DNA of 64,000 nucleotides, from positions 9,033,976-9,097,975 of the forward strand of contig CM060121.1 of assembly GCA_030522415.1 (NCBI GenBank), written 5' to 3'. The position numbers and the translations under genes are program-made. Below, one piece after another: positions 11,999 to 22,344 of the stretch (position 1 is its first letter; every line of letters starts with the position of its first letter). Under the pieces are notes generated by a model, which searched no databases, was not told where the DNA came from, and saw nothing but the letters and a program-made list of their open reading frames with translations. Origin of the DNA: Channallabes apus (taxonomy: Eukaryota; Chordata; Actinopteri; Siluriformes; Clariidae).

Positions 11999-12602
11999 AG
12001 GCTATTTTTATGCTTCCTAATGTGCATGTTATTTTCATTATTAAACATGGCTGTAGTTTCTAATGTCAATTTTAACAGTTCATCATGTGTTTAAGTCATC
12101 TCTGACCGCAAAGGTGACAGTTCAAGTTCAGCACTATACTTCTAGCTTTTAATAATGTATTGTGCAGTTCATAACCCAATTTGAGTGATTATACAGTAGC
12201 TGTAGTTTCCTTGGTTTGATGCAGGCCAGTTATTTGATTCTTTATAAATACAGTAACATCTTTTCGACGATGATGGGAAACATTTTCTAATATGTTTGTT
12301 TAAGAAATGAGATGCTACTCACTGCATCTGTTCAAGGAATAATAGAATTGTTGCCGGCTGAAACATATTAATCCGTGCAGTAATTATCCAATTAAAGCCT
12401 CTTAAAGTGTTTGCTTATTTGAATGCAAAGCTGACCTTTTTCGGCAGGGCGGTGTACAAACCAGAGGTTATGCAATTCGAATGTTTCGCTATAAATGCTA
12501 TAAATAAAGATTGATATTACTTTATGTTATTTTGAGGTCATTTCTCTCAACATGTGGATAATTTAAATAGTTTTGTTACTCCTTACACATTAGTTTCACT
12601 AA

Positions 12603-13184
12603 CGCCTCTTTTCCACTGCATAGTACGGCACAGCACGGTTCAGTACAGCTCACTTCGGTTCGGCTCAGTTCGGCTCGGTTTGCGCTTCCACTGCAGTTTA
12701 GTAACGCTTTAGAGTGGGCGGGATTACTCACATGTCGTTTAGTCGCGGCGCCGCTACTGTCGTGACGTCATCGTAAACGCGCCACAAACAAACACAACAA
12801 TGGAGCATATCGACGGCATGGTGTTCTTCATTCTCGGTATGTGGATGTTTTTAACAGCGAGACGAACGAGTTTGTTTCAAAAGAGGCCGGCGGTTAATAC
12901 CAAAAGGTGCGTGCGATCCTTCTCTGGCTGTTTCTAAATATAGCGGTTCTGTTGTGTCTCGTGTCGCAAGCTCAGTGACGCAGTAATGACGATTTTTTCC
13001 GGCCAATCAGTGACCAGCAGAGTTTCCACGTCACGTTTTGGTAACGGTTCGGCGCGCTTGGATCCTCGGCTGAGGTGGTACTAAAAAAAGGACCAGGTAC
13101 CAGGTACTGTTCCCAGTGGAAAACCCCCCAAAAGTGAGTAGAACTGAACCGTGTCGTGCCGGACTATGCAGTGGAAAAGCGCCA
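12603..13184 (+). mobile_element. Harbinger-type non-autonomous element
   Basis: The terminal inverted repeats 'ttttccactgcatagt' (left) and 'actatgcagtggaaaa' (right) are extended by related GGTTCAGT/ACTGAACC-rich subterminal repeats. The unit is flanked by TAA at 12600-12602 and 13185-13187, matching the 3-bp TWA target of PIF/Harbinger elements. Around 12800-12950 an ATG (12800) opens about 45 codons and contains a 'ggtatgtg' that could be a 5' splice site; I cannot tie it to a known protein. Confidence 0.7.
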
Positions 13185-13622
13185 TAAGTCACACTGCAGT
13201 GCTGTAGTCATGGTGCGGCCTCGTGCCCCAGAGACTCCTGGAGCCGAGTGGGCGGTCACGGCTCAGCTCCTTTTTTTTCATGGTTATATGACATCTATAG
13301 GAGGGGCGACTCTAATTGTTGGGTATTGATTTACACAGGGTACGAAAACAGGGTTGACATCAGACTGACTTTTGGCCTCTTGAGGAGTGTATACTTGATA
13401 TTTAATAGTCTTTTAGCTTCTGTGGATCTTGGAAGATATAAATATATGCATTTTTTTTTTTATTTTGATGAACGATTATTCTGGATGATTATATTCAACA
13501 AGTGTGTGATGATCAGCGTAAAGAGTGTTGCTGCTGCGTGACGTGTGTATGTATGTTTAGTATTAATACACAGGTGCACTAATTAGTACACATAGTGCAC
13601 TATCAGGGCCACTAAACCTCAT

Positions 13623-13626
<4 letters not shown>

Positions 13627-13672
<46 letters not shown>

Positions 13673-13745
13673 TTGCTCAGCCTGAGGGCAGCCGTGTTAT
13701 TTTTGTTCATTTGTCATCTTGAGCGTGCAGCCAAGCAAACACACA

Positions 13746-13781
<36 letters not shown>
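13627..13781. repeat. (GT)n and (CA)n pair, inverted
   Basis: A (GT)n run at 13627-13669 is followed about 70 bases later by a (CA)n run at 13738-13781 with one AT interruption. In RNA the two can pair into a hairpin about 230 nt upstream of exon 2. Confidence 0.95.
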
Positions 13782-13784
<3 letters not shown>

Positions 13785-13868
13785 CTCAGTCTGACCATCC
13801 ATATTAATAACGCAAAGGCAAACAAATGTTTGAAACTTAAAGATATGAAATATTAAACATGCCCAGTG

Positions 13869-14010
13869 CATCTGTCTCACCGAGTCTCTGTCTCTTTCAC
13901 TTTTTCTCTTTGCTGTCTCTGTTTCTTTATGTCTGACTGCTCGCTCTGCCTTTCCTTCTATTTTCTGGCTCTATCTCTTTTTCAATCTCTCCCTTTGTGT
14001 TTCTCTGTAG
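13869..14010 (+). promoter_or_regulatory. cacng3: Extended polypyrimidine tract and 3' splice site of exon 2
   Basis: About 140 nt of almost continuous C/T with many TCTCT, TCTTT and CTTTCT motifs end in 'tttctctgtag' at 14010. Such motifs are typical binding sites for PTB/PTBP2-type regulators; that binding is inferred. The donor of exon 2 is followed by another run of CT repeats (14101-14127). Confidence 0.7.
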
Positions 14011-14094
14011 GGACGTTTCGCGGTGTGTGTAAGAAGATTGATCACTTTCCCGAGGATGCCGATTATAAACAGGACACAGCCGAGTATTTACTGC
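14011..14094 (+). CDS. cacng3: cacng3 exon 2 (TARP gamma-3, first extracellular loop)
   Basis: This 84-nt exon encodes '[18 protein letters not shown]' followed by '[11 protein letters not shown]', the distal part of the large extracellular loop of TARP auxiliary subunits. These claudin-fold membrane proteins control trafficking and gating of AMPA glutamate receptors. The Arg-Gly-Val-Cys-Lys-Lys version fits gamma-3 better than gamma-2 (Lys-Gly-Leu-Cys-Lys-Gln). The cysteine is one of the conserved loop cysteines. Acceptor 'ctctgtag' and donor 'GTGAGT' (14095) are canonical. The exon starts with the last two bases of a Gly codon and ends after the first base of an Arg codon, so it is symmetric (phase 1-1) and could be skipped without a frameshift. 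The a/b paralogue is not decided. Confidence 0.96.
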
Positions 14095-14420
14095 GTGAGT
14101 CTGCTCTCTCTCTCTCTCTCTCTCTCCCGTCACCCCTCTCCCACCTCTCTATGTATCCACCCAGACAGTGGGTTATGTTCAAACAGACAGCACTGGATGA
14201 GACAAATTTTTCATGGACATCTTTTGCACAGAATGTAAAATGTTGGTCCAAAAAGCTCAGCTTCGAACAAAATACGCCTGTTTTATTGTAAGCTCAGATC
14301 AAACCCAAGAGAACCAGTGATTTGGGTTAGCTAGGGCTTCATATATGTATTAGAAAAAAACAGAGGACATGGGGACACCAAATACATGTTACCTAATAAA
14401 AGGTACCATATTATTATTAG

Positions 14421-14795
14421 AGGCGGCGCGGTGGTGTAGTGGTTAGCACTGTCGCCTTGCACCTCCAGGGTCTGGGTTCGATTCCCCGGCCAGGCTCGAT
14501 TCCCCTCTCTGTGTGCATGGAGTTTGCATGTTCTCCCCGTGCTTGGTGGGTTTCCTCCGGGTACTCCGGTTTCCTCCCACAGTCCAAAGATATGCAGGTT
14601 AGGCTAATTGGCGTTCCTAAATTGCCCGTAGTGTGTGATTGGGTGTGTGAGTGTGTGTGTGTGTGCCCTGCGATGGATTGGCACCCTGTCCAGGGTGTAC
14701 CCCGCCTAGTGCCCGAAGTCTCCTGGGATAGGCTCCAGGTCCCCCGCGACCCTGAACACAGGATTAAGCGGTACAGAAAGTGAATGAATGAATGA
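14421..14795 (+). mobile_element. Full-length tRNA-derived SINE (HE1/DANA-like)
   Basis: The head carries tRNA-like box A ('gtggtgtagtggttagca') and box B ('GGTTCGATTCC'). A conserved body ('ggagtttgcatgttctcc', 'ctccggtttcctcccacag') follows, then a tail with 'gatggattggcaccctgtc', 'gggtgtaccccgcc' and (AATG)n. It is flanked by a 13-bp duplication ATATTATTATTAG at 14408-14420 and 14796-14808. The duplication is perfect, so this is a fairly recent insertion. The body resembles zebrafish DANA and the tail resembles HE1-type SINEs, from general knowledge. Confidence 0.9.
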
Positions 14796-15111
14796 ATATT
14801 ATTATTAGTATATGTTTTTAATTATCACAGCTCCACCAAAGTATGCTTGTTAATGCTTAAGCTAAATTAGCCCTTAGATAAGGGACCTCAAACTCCCTTT
14901 ATTTGAATCCTTCTCCAAAGGCTTTATTTCAGTGTCTGCGTAAATGAGCTGCTGCTGAGCCAAACACTGCCAGAGAACAGCAGAGCAGAGCAACACGCTG
15001 AGGGGATGGCTCTTTCACAATAGGTGAAAATATAATTGCTTTGTTTAAGCCGCAGCTAATGTAAAAATGGAAAAGTGAGGAATGTGGACAACTATCGGAA
15101 TGACTAAAAAT

Positions 15112-16311
15112 GACAAAAAATGTGTGGCACAGTGGTGTACAGTAGTTCTAGCACTGTCACCTTGCACCTTCAGGGTCCGGGTTCGATTCCCGGCCAGGCT
15201 CAATTCCCATCTCCATATGCTTCAGTGGCGGCTGCTAGCTTTTGAAACAGGGGAAGCTCATACTGTATTAGGCCTTCATCATAAAATTCATTATGTTATT
15301 TGTACGTAAATTCTGTATAGTTTCCTCTTCCACGAGCTACTTTAATTATATGAATGAACTAACTTTACAATGCTGAAACAAGAAGTAAAGTCAAGAACGC
15401 TATAATATGGTTTTTTTTTTTATTATTTAAGGAATGACTTGTACAAGCAAAAATGGTTTACATCACCAGCAAACAATACAGAGTGCAGCAGTTCGTCGTA
15501 CCACTTCACCTGCGAATCCGCATGGGACTGAACTCGAATCTCTGTAGCGCTGATGTATACTTAAGACATGCTGTCAATCAAAAAAGGGGTTCCACCCTTT
15601 AAACAGCTCCTCCAATAATCATGCAGCAGCCCAGCGTCCTGGCCCGCCCACTGCTCCATTCACTCCCAGCGAGGCTCAGCTTCCCTGGAAGTGACGATTT
15701 TGGTGCATTTATCCAATTACCGTCCAGCTTTTCTGCAGTGAAAAAGCTCCTCTGTGCTTCGCCTTAGAGCTCCAGTGAAGCTGGGCTTTAGGAGGGTTTA
15801 ATGCGCTGTGTTGAACGGAAATGTATGACAAGAAAATCGCGTCAAACAATCTACAATAAATACCTGATTCTGAACAAGCTAGTCATGAAGTTGAACGCGT
15901 TCTAGCGCACTTTTATTAAAACCAATATAAATAAAACAGTGCATATACAGTATGAGCATTTATTTTCTGACATACTGTACAGTAGTAGAGGAAGCGGATC
16001 TTCCCCTGTAGTCTTAGAGCCGCCACTGATATGCTTGGAGTTTGCATGTTCTTGGTGGGTTTCCTCCAGGGTACTCTGGTTTCCTCCCACAGTCCAAAGA
16101 CATGCAGATTAGGCTAATTGGTGTTCCCAAATTGCCCATAGTGTGTGAGTGAGTGTACTGTACTGTATGTGTGTGTGCCCTGCAATGGATTGGCACCCTG
16201 TCCAGGGTGTACCCCGTCTCGTGCCCTAAATCTCGTGGGATAGACTCGAGTCCATCCGCGACCCTGAATACAGGATAAAGCGGTATAGACGATGGGTGAG
16301 AGTGAGTGAGG
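15112..16311 (+). mobile_element. SINE of the same family, split by a hAT element
   Basis: The tRNA-like head and box B lie at 15121-15200, and the sequence breaks after 'ccatatgctt' at 15222. The body resumes at 16029 ('atatgcttggagtttgcatg') and runs to the 3' tail near 16311. Removing 15223-16036 restores a continuous SINE. More diverged than the copies at 14421 and 17802. Confidence 0.85.
15223..16028. mobile_element. Non-autonomous hAT element inserted in a SINE
   Basis: The ends CAGTGGCGGCT (15223) and AGAGCCGCCACTG (ending 16028) are inverted, and the flanks are an exact 8-bp duplication ATATGCTT (15215-15222, 16029-16036). The subterminal parts also pair ('aggggaagct' against 'atcttcccct'). 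The inner 780 bp has no coding sequence I recognise. The termini resemble those of the hAT at 55945 (CAGTGGCGGTTCTA). Confidence 0.9.
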
Positions 16312-16831
16312 TTCACTTTAAGCACAACAGAGTAAAGTATTTCTCAGAGCTGACAGTCGATCAGTAGGCTGCTTTTTAATGTCATGTCCACATATCATTT
16401 ATTCGTCATTTACTGTTCGAGTCATATGATTTTTTTTTATAATTAGATATGTTACATCGTACAGAAGAGTTTGTTATTCCTTAAATGGTTTTCCACTCTC
16501 TCTTATTGGGGCAAATTTGATCTTATGCACATTGCAGATTTAATCCTGCACAAGCCTATTTTGTGTACTGACTATACATGAAGTATAAAAATACAACCTC
16601 TGAATCCGACAAACCAGTTTTATTCTAAGGTACCATTCATTCATTCAGGGATGCAACCTTTTTCACGTTGTGGATGCAACAAATGTGGTAGAGAGGTTGT
16701 GGTAATGTGGTTAAGGCTCTGGGCTGCTTATTAGAAAGTTGAAGGCCTTTGAATGACTTCTAGTCTATCCTGTCTTTAATCTAAGACATTTTGGATTAAA
16801 ATGTCAAAATAAATAAATATGTTCTTAGTCT

Positions 16832-17035
16832 TTTGGCTGCTCCCGTTGAGGGTCACCAGCGGTCCAACTGATCTGCACAACAACTTGGCACAGGTTTAAC
16901 ACCAGATGCCCTTTCTGACACAACCTTACCATTTTATCCGGGCTGGAGACCATTGAGTGGCTGGGGTTAGGGCGTTGGGTGGGCCTTCCAAACGGCAGGC
17001 AAGTAACCTACCACTGAGCCACCAATGCCCCCACA
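16832..17035 (-). mobile_element. tRNA-derived SINE with DANA-like tail (copy A)
   Basis: On the - strand it starts 'gggcattggtggctcagtgg' (box A like), has a degraded box B region, a 'ggataaaatggtaaggttg' core, and ends with 'gttggaccgctggtgaccct' like DANA 3' ends. Collinear with 59614-59816 in the same orientation. Confidence 0.65.
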
Positions 17036-17204
17036 GTGCAACACACTGTATGAAGCAACAATATAAATATAAAACAGTGAATAAAAATGCTAAATAAAAG
17101 TATATCTTTTTTTTTATGCTTTTATTGTCTAAAGACTTCTATGATTAGTCATTTATTAATTAAGTTTCTATATACTCATGCACCAATTGTAAATCTCACT
17201 GCAT

Positions 17205-17600
17205 AAAATGATCAGCCATAACATTACAACACAAAACATTACAATATTAAGCATTGTTGCCCCCTGGGCTCCCTGACCCCTCGGGACATGACTCCACAAG
17301 ACCTATGGGGGTGTCCTGTGGTGTCAGATCCTTTGGGTGTTGTGGGTTGTTGGGTGGATCAGACTTGTTTGTCTGGTACATCCCATGGGCACTTGATTAG
17401 ATTGTGGTCTGGGGAGTGTGTGGACCAGCCTTGGGCTCTTTGCCTGCTGTGTCCTGTTCATGGTGGCTAGCATTGACTTTTTCAGCAATTTTTTCTGCAC
17501 TGGCTTTTCTGTGGGATTGAAGCAAATAGGCTGGCTTTTGCTCTCTAGAGGTATAAATGAGCCTTGGGTGCTCATGATCCTGTCACCAGTTATGTGCTGT
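17205..17600 (-). mobile_element. Tc1-like element, internally deleted and degenerate
   Basis: It begins with 'atgatcagccataacatta', the kind of inverted terminal sequence also seen near 24352-24372 and 24718-24748. It continues with the reverse complement of a Tc1 transposase C-terminus ('gggcacttgattagattg..ctggggag', corresponding to the NPIEHLW region). Frames are broken. Confidence 0.55.
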
Positions 17601-17801
17601 TAACGTTACAGATATACAGTATGATGATGAGAGCTGTGTGTCCAAAACCAAGTAATACTGTAGATTGGTTTAATAGTTAATTCTGACTAGAGCAATCAAA
17701 CGTATCAATGTCATCCAGAACAGATAACAAAGAAGCTATGAAAAATTTTGAAGGAATGTAAAATAAAATAAAAATAAATAAACTTTGGCATTATCATTAA
17801 G

Positions 17802-18168
17802 AGGCGGCGCGGTGGTGTAGTGGTTAGCACTGTCGCCTTGCACCGCCAGGGTCCGGGTTCGAGTCCCCGGCCAGGCTCGATTCCCGTCTCTGTGTGCATG
17901 GAGTTTGCATGTTCTCCCCGTGCTTGGTGGGTTTCCTCCGGGTACTCCGGTTTCCTCCCACAGTCCAAAGATATGCAGGTTAGGCTAATTGGCATTCCAA
18001 ATTGCCCGTAGTGTGTGAATGAGTGTGTGTACTGTATGTGTGTGTGCCCTGCTATGGATTGGCACCCTGTCCAGGGTGTACCCCGCCTTGTGCCCTAAGT
18101 TTCCTGGGATAGGCTCCAGGCCCCCGCGACCCTGTATATAAGGATAAAGTGGTACAGAAAATGAATGA
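17802..18168 (+). mobile_element. Full-length tRNA-derived SINE (HE1/DANA-like)
   Basis: Same family as 14421-14795 and very similar over its whole length, including head, body and (GAAT)-type tail. Flanked by ATTATCATTAAG (17790-17801) and ATTATTATTAAG (18169-18180), a 12-bp duplication with one mismatch. Both full-length copies chose an ATTATTATTA-type target. Confidence 0.9.
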
Positions 18169-18489
18169 ATTATTATTAAGATGCCTTTTTAATACCATTT
18201 GTTCTGGCAAGACAAACTAGTGTGGGTCCCTATTGTGTTAATAACAATCACTCTCTCAGTTAAATTGCCGGTGAGCAGGAAAAAAGCAATTAGACAGCGG
18301 AATACAAATAGAAGACTGACCCATCAGCTGTCTTCTTAAATTATATATATATATGGTGCGAGACACCCACAATACTGACTTGTTGAAATAGCTGCACTAT
18401 TATATTTATGATATCTACTGTATACTGTGCAATATGTGTATCCACTACCTAATAGTAATTGGAGACTGAGCAATGTTATGTGGCAATAA

Positions 18490-18670
18490 AATGAAGCATC
18501 CCCAGATCACACTGCCTCCAGAGTCTTGTACAGTGAGCACTATGCCTGACGGATGCACTGCTTCATGTGCTTCCTTCTTACCCTGACACGCACATCACTC
18601 TGGAATAGGGTCAATCTTGACTCATCAGACCACATGACCTTTTTCCGTTGTTCCAAATATGATTATTCAC
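18490..18670 (-). mobile_element. Tc1-like transposase fragment
   Basis: 'ccccagatcacactgcctcc', 'catcactctggaatagggtca' and 'tcatcagaccacatgacctt' are the reverse complement of the stretch around the first catalytic Asp ('SDESR' type) of a fish Tc1 transposase. No intact frame. Confidence 0.65.
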
Positions 18671-19387
18671 CGTAGCAAATTGTACTGTAGCTATGATTTC
18701 TACTGTTTTTTATGATGCAACTTCTTCAAGCATTTAAGCGATCTCCATTCATATTGGAGTCCCTCCTGGTTTTATTAATGTGTTGGACAGCTCTTAGCCA
18801 AAATCCGGTAATTTAGAATCTCCCTTCTTGTATTTTCCCCTGATGCAGGCCAACAAGTTGAACCTTCTGAGACAGCAAATATTTTGGGCCGAGCAGTGTA
18901 TTTTTTCACTTTTTTTTTTTTTTTTACCATTGCTAAATATTTTAAGTGACAGACCTGTAGCATCACAAATTTATTTTGATATTTGAAACCATGTTGACAG
19001 GTTTTGAATAAAATATTCTGTCAGGCCTCAATGAGCGTGTTCTTCTTCTTCTGTAATTAAACGCTGTGACTGATCCATTCTTCAAAAATGAAAGCAGAAC
19101 TGGATGATGGACGAGTGTTTGTTCTTCCCCTGAGCGTTAATAGATGAACGAGTTCTGTCACCGCAGTATGCCGACTCCTTGGAAGATGCTGTTGAGTGGA
19201 TAGCCTTGTGCATGTGTTTGTGACGCAAGATCAAGCAAGAAGTGTTAGGAATGTATACAGAACATACAGTACATTTGACCTCTATAATATTTATATGATA
19301 TTCCGTCAATTACAATATGCAGCTGTTAATATAGTTAAAATAACAATAGCATATGTTCACACCCATGACTACATGCACACAATATCA

Positions 19388-19966
19388 ACCTATGGTGGTA
19401 CATTGGCATATGGATTTAATCCGTTCCGGAGGCGAGTTCTTAAGACGAAATTTTCCCATTTTCCCAGTTTCAGCCACCTAAAATATTATCAATATTACCA
19501 ATTTCCAACACTATAATTATATTTTTTTGCATATAAAAACAATCAAAACATTTGGAAAATACATGTAAATGAATTGAAATATGAAATAAATAGACATTAA
19601 ACTCACTTAACCCTTAATTTATGATTCCTCTTGGCACCGGCTGCTTTAAAAAAAAAAACTAAACTGAGAGCGGCTTTATTCTTGTTATCGTGATGGCTAC
19701 ATTTTTGGGACCCATGGTGTTATGTCTTCACTAAATTTTGCACAATATACAAAAAAATTAAAAATAACATGTAAATTCGCTTCACTTGGCTGTCTACTGA
19801 CGCAAACAAGTTTTGAACAGTTCCTGGATGTACCCACAACTTTAGGCATTCAGCTCGGTTCATTTGTGCATATGCCGAAAATGCTTCGTATGGCGAGTCT
19901 AATTTAAAGGCAACATTTCAGTTCTTAAGCCAAAATTCTTGTACTGTATGTAGAGGTACCACCGTA
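19388..19966 (-). mobile_element. Inverted-repeat MITE, mariner/Tc1-like (copy B)
   Basis: The ends 'ggtggtacattggcatatg' and 'tgtagaggtaccacc' are inverted. The interior shares, in reverse, the 'ccacctaaaatattatcaat' and 'ccaacactataattat' blocks with the MITE at 9186-9659. Non-coding. Confidence 0.6.
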
Positions 19967-20119
19967 TTTGTTTTGAATATTCCTGTCCTCCAAAGGTGTA
20001 CAATCACAATTATTATTTTAAAATGCTGTTACATTACACGTACCTATTGTAAAATATACAAAAATATTTAAATGTAAATGTTTTGACATAGGAATGATCT
20101 TCATGGTTTTATAAACCAT

Positions 20120-20285
20120 GCTGAAATGTTCCCTTAACCTGCACATACTGTAATGTTCCCATACCATTATTCCCTGAACATTCTCCAAAACTTTCCGTGA
20201 ACGTTATCCAAAATGTTCCCTGAACATCCATAAAACTGGACAGTTTAACCTTCTAGGAACATCCTAACAATGCTCCGCTAATCTA
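20120..20285. repeat. Degenerate minisatellite of GTTCCCTGAACAT-like units
   Basis: A roughly 23-30 base unit containing 'gttcccttaacctg', 'ttccctgaacattctccaaa', 'ttccgtgaacgttatccaaa' and 'ttccctgaacatcc' is repeated about five times with drift. Each unit has a small palindrome (TTCC..GAA). Confidence 0.6.
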
Positions 20286-20743
20286 AAATGATGGTACCTT
20301 TTTGCTAAACTTGAGTTAATCTTTATCCCTAGCATGCTCTGCTGCTCAAGCAAGTCAAACACCTCAGTATTATTAGTGGCCATACAGCTCAGATGTCTTT
20401 CCTTCACTTTTGCTACAGTATTCCTTATCCACCATGGATAGTCTGTGGTGAGCTGAGCGATTCCTTGTCATGTGAACAGGACAACACCACTCATATTTCC
20501 ATGACTTTATCATCTTCCCTGTTGTTTTTCTCCCTTTAAGTGTTTTACATTCTAATGGGTTCTGCTAATTAACTGGCTAACAGAGCTTGTGGGTAAGATG
20601 TGCTGCTAAGCATCGTCAAGTTGATACTTACTCGACATACCACACACTATTAACTGCTGAGACTGCTATTCTTAGTTGGGATTCCCCGGTCATTCACAGC
20701 TCTTCCTTTTGGTTTTCCCATCCAAACTAATGTCTCCTTCTCC

Positions 20744-21034
20744 TTAACAAGGGGATGATAGCAATCTGCCGCTCAGCCATACCTTTGTAGAAGTCCTCAC
20801 AGATATATATTGTTTTTGTTGATGTTTGCGTTGTGTTGCTGGACGTTTCCCCACAAGTAGCCATACAGTGAAATGTACACTGCCCAAGTGATATACTGAT
20901 GGTTCCCTGGTGAAAATTGATAACATTGCGTCAAGTGTAGCTTGTGTTCTTCCTACATTGGTTTTCTCCCCTAGAATTGAAGTAGTTGCACCAACTTGCA
21001 GCTGATCATACATTCGCAGTCTTCTGTTAAACAA
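20744..21034 (-). other. Unrecognised open frame, possible coding remnant
   Basis: About 96 codons are open on the - strand, with plausible protein-like composition ('MYDQLQVGATTSILGEKTN', then 'REPSVYHLGSVHFTVWL'). I do not recognise the product. It lies deep in an intron with no splice context on the host strand. A transposon remnant is the likeliest explanation, but chance opening is not excluded. Confidence 0.3.
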
Positions 21035-22101
21035 CTCAGATAATACTTTTTATACCTCTGATGCCTTATATTTCAGTACTCCTTCAAAATTCCAGTTTCA
21101 GTGTTTATTTAAATTAGCTACTGCTGAGCAACGAACAGAGTTAAGTTGGGGGAGGGGCTCTTCTTATATGAGGTCACAATAGGGAAAATAAATGTTCAAG
21201 TTCTAAGTTGTACGGATCGGATGGTCCGCTGTGGCGACCCCTCGATAGGTTGACAATGCACACCGGAGACGAGTCTGAATCACTAAAAAGTACATTTTGC
21301 ATAATAGGTCCTCTTTAAATCACTTTAGCGAAGAGTGCTATGGAGCTGCATGATCTGCCGGAGTAGTTAGCTGACATTCGAAAAACTCTTGGTGATTTGA
21401 TCTGCTCCACTTTGTGATCCAGGAATCATATTATATAGTAATTATATTATAACTTGATTAGTTCCCTTGTGGATCCAAGGACATCTATCAATCATCAAAT
21501 TGTAAATGTCCTCTTCAATCAAGAAAACAAAACATTATCAAATAATTGAAGAAGTCATTATAAGGACCATTAATTCAGGCTCCAGGAATAAAAAGCTAAA
21601 CACAATTGTGAGCTGCTGTGAGACAAAACATCAAGATTCTGCAACCTCCACCTACATTGAGAGATGACAAGCGCACACTTAAAGCTGTCACGAGGTCCAT
21701 ATTAGCACCATATCAGGGAGGAATCTGTCAAGATTACATTTTTCTAGAACACATTATATACATTTTTATGGAGATATAAGCTAGTTAGCCTTGTACTGTA
21801 TGTTTAATGCAAACCTGTTGCTGTAATGCTAGGAAACATACTTAGCAAGAATACTGAGCTAACTAGCTACACCAAGTCTTTATGTCATTATTATTATTAT
21901 TATTATTATTAATGTTGTTGTTGTTGCCTTGTATGTTTTGCTAATTTATTTTGAAAGAAAACCTTTTGCCTTGTTTTCATTGTTGGTTTAATGCTAACAA
22001 AAAACTTAGCAATATTACTGAACTAATTAGCTTCTTAATTTATGTAATTTATTTATTATTATTAAATTTGATAAGAATGTAAAAGGCCACACTTTTTGTA
22101 A

Positions 22102-22103
<2 letters not shown>

Positions 22104-22167
<64 letters not shown>
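22104..22167 (+). repeat. cacng3: (GT)32 tract immediately before the exon 3 acceptor
   Basis: An uninterrupted 64-nt GT run ends only six bases (TCTCAG) before exon 3. The usual pyrimidine tract is reduced to a few bases, so the repeat occupies the position where U2AF would bind. UG repeats are established targets of TDP-43 and CELF-type proteins; an effect here is inferred. Confidence 0.97.
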
Positions 22168-22168
<1 letters not shown>

Positions 22169-22173
22169 CTCAG

Positions 22174-22314
22174 GTGCACTCCGAGCTTCCAGCGTGTTTC
22201 CGATCATGAGTGTGGGTCTGTTGTTTATGGGTGGGTTGTGTGTAGCAGCGAGCGAGTTTTATAGGAGCAAACACAACGTCATCCTCAGTGCTGGAATCTT
22301 CTTCGTCTCTGCTG
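22174..22314 (+). CDS. cacng3: cacng3 exon 3 (TM2 and start of TM3)
   Basis: This 141-nt exon encodes '[20 protein letters not shown]', '[18 protein letters not shown]' and 'AGIFFVSAG'. That is the second transmembrane helix, the short intracellular loop and the first half of the third helix of a TARP. 'SSVFPI' and '[16 protein letters not shown]'-type sequence are family signatures. Its reading frame joins exactly to exon 2 (Arg codon split C|GT) and exon 4 (Gly codon split G|GT). Acceptor 'ttctcag' and donor 'GTAATG' (22315) are usable, but the donor is weaker than consensus. Symmetric phase 1-1 exon. Confidence 0.97.
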
Positions 22315-22320
22315 GTAATG

Positions 22321-22344
22321 CTCTCTCACTCTCTCTCTCTCTTA

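Larger units (their letters stand above)
1..14010 (+). other. cacng3: Intron 1 (3' part) of cacng3, filled with repeats
   Basis: Everything upstream of exon 2 is interpreted as the distal part of intron 1, because no open frame resembling TARP exon 1 (start, first transmembrane segment, extracellular loop) is visible on the + strand. Mobile elements inside it are listed separately. Stretches where I see nothing recognisable: about 1-540 (apart from a short SINE-head-like piece near 452-480), 1215-1860, 2650-3110, 3140-3990, 4720-5440, 5775-6262, 8810-9180, 9660-10480, 12000-12600 and 13190-13620. That exon 1 lies beyond the window is an inference from gene structure in other vertebrates. Confidence 0.75.
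14095..22173 (+). other. cacng3: Intron 2 of cacng3
   Basis: GT at 14095 and AG at 22172-22173 bound an intron of about 8.1 kb. Listed elements occupy roughly a third of it. I see nothing recognisable in 14128-14405, 14810-15110, 16320-16680, 17040-17205, 17605-17785, 18185-18490, 18970-19385, 20290-20740, 21040-21200 and 21330-22100. A 'gtccgctgtggcgacccct' piece near 21223-21242 resembles the 3' end of the DANA-like SINE and of the LINE at 11563. Confidence 0.9.

Noticed and set aside
14430..14500. tRNA gene candidates at SINE heads (also 15121, 17815, 49340, 59800)
   Set aside because: Box A and box B are present but no cloverleaf with proper acceptor and anticodon stems; each is attached to a SINE body.
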